A DNA stretch of 64,000 nt from Streptomyces sp. FIT100 (GTDB lineage: Bacteria > Actinomycetota > Actinomycetes > Streptomycetales > Streptomycetaceae). Of the stretch, positions 61,326-64,000 are shown piece after piece. The stretch spans positions 4,350,526 to 4,414,525 of the forward strand of contig NZ_CP075715.1 in assembly GCF_024584805.1 (NCBI RefSeq), read 5' to 3'. The notes beneath the pieces were generated by a model, which did not search any database, was not told where the DNA came from, and saw only the letters and a list, made by a program, of their open reading frames with translations. The translations under genes and the position numbers were made by a program. Position 1 is the first letter of the stretch; each line of letters begins with the position of its first letter.

Positions 61326-61559
61326 ATGAGTTCCGCAGGTATCGACAAGGTCCGGGACTGGATCCTCGGCCGCCACCCCGAGCGCACCGAGCTCGCCTCC
61401 GACGTCGACCTCATCGAGAGCCGGCTGGTCGACTCGCTGGCCTTCGTCGAACTCGTCTACACCATCGAGGACGCCGCAGGCGTCGAGATCGATTTCGACA
61501 ACATCGACATCGAGGACTTCCAGACCCTCGCGACCATCGAGAAGGCGTTCTTCGCCTGA
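61326..61559 (+). CDS. Acyl/aminoacyl carrier protein 1
   Basis: 77 residues, acidic and four-helical. ESRLVDSLAFVEL holds the phosphopantetheine site Ser37 in a classical DSL motif. Its position after the ligase and AcpS-type genes makes it the likely acceptor of the activated amino acid (inference). Confidence 0.9.
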   Translation: MSSAGIDKVRDWILGRHPERTELASDVDLIESRLVDSLAFVELVYTIEDAAGVEIDFDNIDIEDFQTLATIEKAFFA

Positions 61560-61580
61560 TCCCGAGGAGGGACCTTCACC

Positions 61581-62405
61581 ATGGATGCAGTCTCGTACAC
61601 CGCACAGTGGATGGCCGCGGCCCGCGCGCAGGAGTCCGAGCGCGATGACGCGCTGTTCGTCGACCCGCTGGCCCGCGACCTGGCCGCGCCCAGGGGCTTC
61701 GAGCTGATCGAGCGCTACGACGGCGGCGGCCTGCTGCCGTTCATCTCCATCCGGACCCGGTTCCTGGACGACGCCATCCGGGACGTCCTCGCCGAGAGCG
61801 GGATCCAGCAGGTGGTGCTGATCGCGGCGGGCATGGACACCCGCGCCTTCCGGCTCGACTGGCCGGACGGCACCGAGCTCTACGAGGTCGACCACGCCCT
61901 GCTGATCGCCGAGAAGCGGCGCCGGCTCGACGCCCTCGGGGCCGAACCGCGCACCGACCGGCGCGAGGTCTCCGCCGACCTCACCAAGGACTGGCTGCCC
62001 GCGCTGGAGGCCGCCGGCTTCGACCGCGACCGCCCGACCCTGTGGGTCGCCGAGGCGCTGACCTTCTTCCTCACCGAGGAGCAGGCCGCCGGACTGCTGC
62101 GCCTGCTCGCGTCCGCCTCGGCCCCCGGCAGCCACCTGGCCTTCGACATCCTCGGGCGCGCCCTGCTGCGCAGCCCGTTCTCCAAGCGCTTCCTGGACAC
62201 GCTCGCCGCCGACGGCACGCCGTGGATCTTCGGCACCGACGAGCCCGAGGAGTTCCTGACCGCGAACGGCTGGAAGACCACCGACCTGCGCGAGCCCGGC
62301 CAGCCCGGCGCCGGAGAGGGCCGCTGGCCGTACGAGGTCCAGCCGAGGGACCGCCGCGGCGCCAACCGGCTGTGGCTGATCCGCGCCGAGATCGTGACGT
62401 CCTGA
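61581..62405 (+). CDS. SAM-dependent methyltransferase of the LCMT family
   Basis: 274 residues of the leucine carboxyl methyltransferase-like family (TIGR00027 type). Residues ISIRTRFLDDAIRD and VVLIAAGMDTRAFRLDWP form the conserved SAM site, and WVAEALTFFL follows. Bacterial members usually O-methylate carboxylates or other oxygens on small metabolites. In this operon it could methylate a carboxylate or an N-oxygenated group (inference). Its stop overlaps the KASIII-like start by one base. GAGGAGGGACC precedes its ATG. Confidence 0.86.
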   Translation: MDAVSYTAQWMAAARAQESERDDALFVDPLARDLAAPRGFELIERYDGGGLLPFISIRTRFLDDAIRDVLAESGIQQVVLIAAGMDTRAFRLDWPDGTELYEVDHALLIAEKRRRLDALGAEPRTDRREVSADLTKDWLPALEAAGFDRDRPTLWVAEALTFFLTEEQAAGLLRLLASASAPGSHLAFDILGRALLRSPFSKRFLDTLAADGTPWIFGTDEPEEFLTANGWKTTDLREPGQPGAGEGRWPYEVQPRDRRGANRLWLIRAEIVTS

Positions 62406-63388
62406 TGAGCCATCCGACCACGGACCGCCGGATCACCCTGGAGCGGATCGAGTCGTACCTGCCCGAGCGCAGCGTACGGATCGAGGAGCTGGGTGAGCGG
62501 CTCGGCCTGCGCAGGGCCGAACTCGGCGTGTTCCGCAAGTTCTACGGTCTGGACACGCTCCGCTTCGACCCCGGGCTCCCGCTGCTCGACCTGCTGCGGC
62601 CCGCCGCGCGCAGCGCCCTGGCCGCCCTGCCGGAGGGCGGCCGGGTGGACTACCTGGCCTACGCCCACACCACCCAGGCGGTGGCCCCGGCCGACGTGGA
62701 CATCGCCCAGGTGGTCGGCGAGGACCTCGGCCTCACCGGCACCGGCACCGAGGCTTTCGGCCTCAGCCACCAGGCCTGCGTCAGCAGCCTGGGCGCCATC
62801 GAGGTGCTCGGCGAACTGCTGCGCGCGGAGGGCGCCGAGGACGCGTACGCCCTGATGGTCACCGGTGAGCAGGCGTACTCGCCGATCGTCCAGCACGTGC
62901 CCAACACCTCGATCATGGCCGACGCCGCGGCCTCCTGCCTGATCACGCTGGACGGCGACGGCGACGTGGTCCGATCCTTCGCCACCCGGACCCTGGGCGA
63001 GTACGCCCAGTGGCTGGAGCTGACCGCCGAGCAGAACACCGAGTTCGGGGAGCAGTACGGCAGCCGGATCGCCGAGGTCATCCACCAGGCCGTGGAGGAA
63101 GCCGGGGTGACGCTCGACGAGATCGACCTGGTGATCCCGCACAACGTCAACAAGCTCGCCTGGCGGCAGACCATCAAGGAGCTGGGGGTGGCGCCGGAGA
63201 AGGTGTTCCTGGACAACATCCCCCGCTACAGCCACACCTTCGCCTCGGACGTCTTCGTCAACTACACCACCCTGCGCGACGACGGCCGCCTGGTGGACGG
63301 CGCGCACTACCTGCTGGTCTCCGTCGGCCTCGGAGCCACCTTCGGCGCGATGGTGATCACACACCGTGCAGGAGGCGATGCCCGATGA
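62405..63388 (+). CDS. KASIII-like (thiolase-fold) condensing or acyl-transfer enzyme
   Basis: 327 residues. The nucleophile is Cys125 (SHQACVSSLGA) and the histidine is His246 (VIPHNVNK). In the third catalytic position, where FabH has Asn in a GNTS motif, the sequence is RYSHTFASD with His277. Without that Asn, decarboxylation of a malonyl group is less certain, so simple acyl transfer or an unusual condensation is possible. It lies between two carrier protein genes and is coupled to both neighbours by stop-start overlap. Confidence 0.85.
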   Translation: MSHPTTDRRITLERIESYLPERSVRIEELGERLGLRRAELGVFRKFYGLDTLRFDPGLPLLDLLRPAARSALAALPEGGRVDYLAYAHTTQAVAPADVDIAQVVGEDLGLTGTGTEAFGLSHQACVSSLGAIEVLGELLRAEGAEDAYALMVTGEQAYSPIVQHVPNTSIMADAAASCLITLDGDGDVVRSFATRTLGEYAQWLELTAEQNTEFGEQYGSRIAEVIHQAVEEAGVTLDEIDLVIPHNVNKLAWRQTIKELGVAPEKVFLDNIPRYSHTFASDVFVNYTTLRDDGRLVDGAHYLLVSVGLGATFGAMVITHRAGGDAR

Positions 63389-63660
63389 GCGGTCCGAACC
63401 GTCAGGAAGTGCTGCTCGTCATCGAGAAGGCGCTCAGCGAGGTCCTGGAGCGGCCGATCACCGGGCTCACGGAGGAGACCGCGCTCTTCGACGATCTGCA
63501 ACTCACCTCCCTCGCCGTGCTGGGCCTGCTGATGACCGTCGAGGAGGCGACCGGGATCGCGGTCGACCCGGAGGAGCTCGATATCGACCACCTGCGGACC
63601 GTGGGGTCCTTCGCCGACTACGTCGAGGCCGCACTCCGCGAAGGAGAGGGGACGTCATGA
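63385..63660 (+). CDS. Acyl carrier protein 2
   Basis: 91 residues. LFDDLQLTSLAVLGLLM has Ser42 in a TSL motif instead of the usual DSL, and differs strongly from carrier protein 1. The system therefore seems to use two carriers with separate roles, for example aminoacyl and acyl. Overlaps the next gene by ATGA. Confidence 0.87.
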   Translation: MSGPNRQEVLLVIEKALSEVLERPITGLTEETALFDDLQLTSLAVLGLLMTVEEATGIAVDPEELDIDHLRTVGSFADYVEAALREGEGTS

Positions 63661-64000
63661 GCGGACTCGCCGTCCGGGCCGCCGCGGGGGTGCGCTCGCC
63701 GCGGGGCCGGGCACCGGGCGACGCCCCGGCCGCGCTCGACTACTACCGCGACCTGCTCACTCCCTTCGGTGAGAAGCCGGACGAGGAACTGCTGGGCCGT
63801 GGCGCGCACGTCCACCATCGCGACCTCGCGGACCTGCTGGTCGCCGACGACGGCGTCGGCCGGAGTCGGCCGGAGCTGCTGATCGTCACCCACGCCCTTC
63901 CGGACGTGGTGCCGTTCACCGCCGTCGCGCCGTACCTGACCGATCGCCTCGGCGGCCGGGCGACCAACTTCGCCATCGGCCAGCAGGGCCTGGCCGCACC
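63657..64000 (+). CDS. Second KASIII-like protein, 5' part only
   Basis: 114 residues seen before the window ends. ELLIVTHALPDVVPFTAVAPYLTDRLGGRATNFAIGQQGLAAP resembles the first thiolase half of KASIII-like proteins, up to just before the nucleophile. Whether it has an active-site Cys cannot be seen. Tandem KASIII-like genes of this kind can encode a heterodimer, as in PqsB/PqsC. Confidence 0.7.
   Translation, partial: MSGLAVRAAAGVRSPRGRAPGDAPAALDYYRDLLTPFGEKPDEELLGRGAHVHHRDLADLLVADDGVGRSRPELLIVTHALPDVVPFTAVAPYLTDRLGGRATNFAIGQQGLAA

Overview
The window is high-GC actinobacterial DNA and almost certainly a Streptomyces chromosome. The evidence is the developmental genes wblA, bldG and ssd, the Streptomyces-type tmk fusion, a TopA with a lysine-rich tail, many GTG/TTG starts and a strong third-position G/C bias. 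From memory, and not from a search, the gene order over the first 51.5 kb matches the S. coelicolor core interval from about SCO3580 down to SCO3540.

Layout of the core part. 1-5.4 kb: penicillin-binding protein (cut by the window edge), WblA, two ArsA/GET3-type ATPases, a DUF4177 mini-protein and RidA. 5.5-11.6 kb: a Nudix protein, a metallo-beta-lactamase-fold hydrolase, Crp, endonuclease III, a CoA-type Nudix hydrolase and a membrane-anchored trypsin-like protease. 11.9-20.9 kb: epoxide-hydrolase-like enzyme, holin-like membrane protein, small kinase, NhaA, acetyl-CoA synthetase and a SulP-carbonic anhydrase fusion. 21.2-26.8 kb: a NodB-like lipoprotein, a CooC-like ATPase, a degenerate Fic-fold protein, an intact IS481-family element inserted exactly at that gene's stop codon, and a HAD phosphatase. 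27.3-32.5 kb: an ssd-led Tad/Flp-type pilus operon. 32.4-41.6 kb: DEAD/DEAH helicase, BldG and its anti-sigma partner, H+-pyrophosphatase, a lipoprotein and a methyltransferase. 41.9-51.5 kb: a small membrane protein, TopA, the MFS-thymidylate kinase fusion, DNA polymerase III delta' and a secreted peptidase-like hydrolase.

A tRNA-Thr(CGT) gene at 51567-51640 ends the core. Directly behind it lies a decayed tyrosine integrase remnant, which marks the edge of an accessory island that runs out of the window. The island carries a split-barrel oxidoreductase, a methyltransferase, a large XRE-SARP-NB-ARC regulator with a DasR-like palindrome upstream, a LuxR-type regulator paired with a flavin-binding-fold protein, and then a tightly coupled biosynthetic operon. 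That operon encodes an AurF-like di-iron N-oxygenase, an amino acid:[carrier protein] ligase, a dedicated holo-ACP synthase, a carrier protein, an LCMT-family methyltransferase, a KASIII-like enzyme with an altered triad, a second carrier protein and the start of a second KASIII-like protein.

The island operon is the most likely novel system here. The inferred logic is that a small amino acid is activated on a carrier protein without an NRPS module, its amine is oxidised by the di-iron enzyme, the product may be O-methylated, and it is then condensed or transferred by paired thiolase-fold enzymes. The product is unknown.
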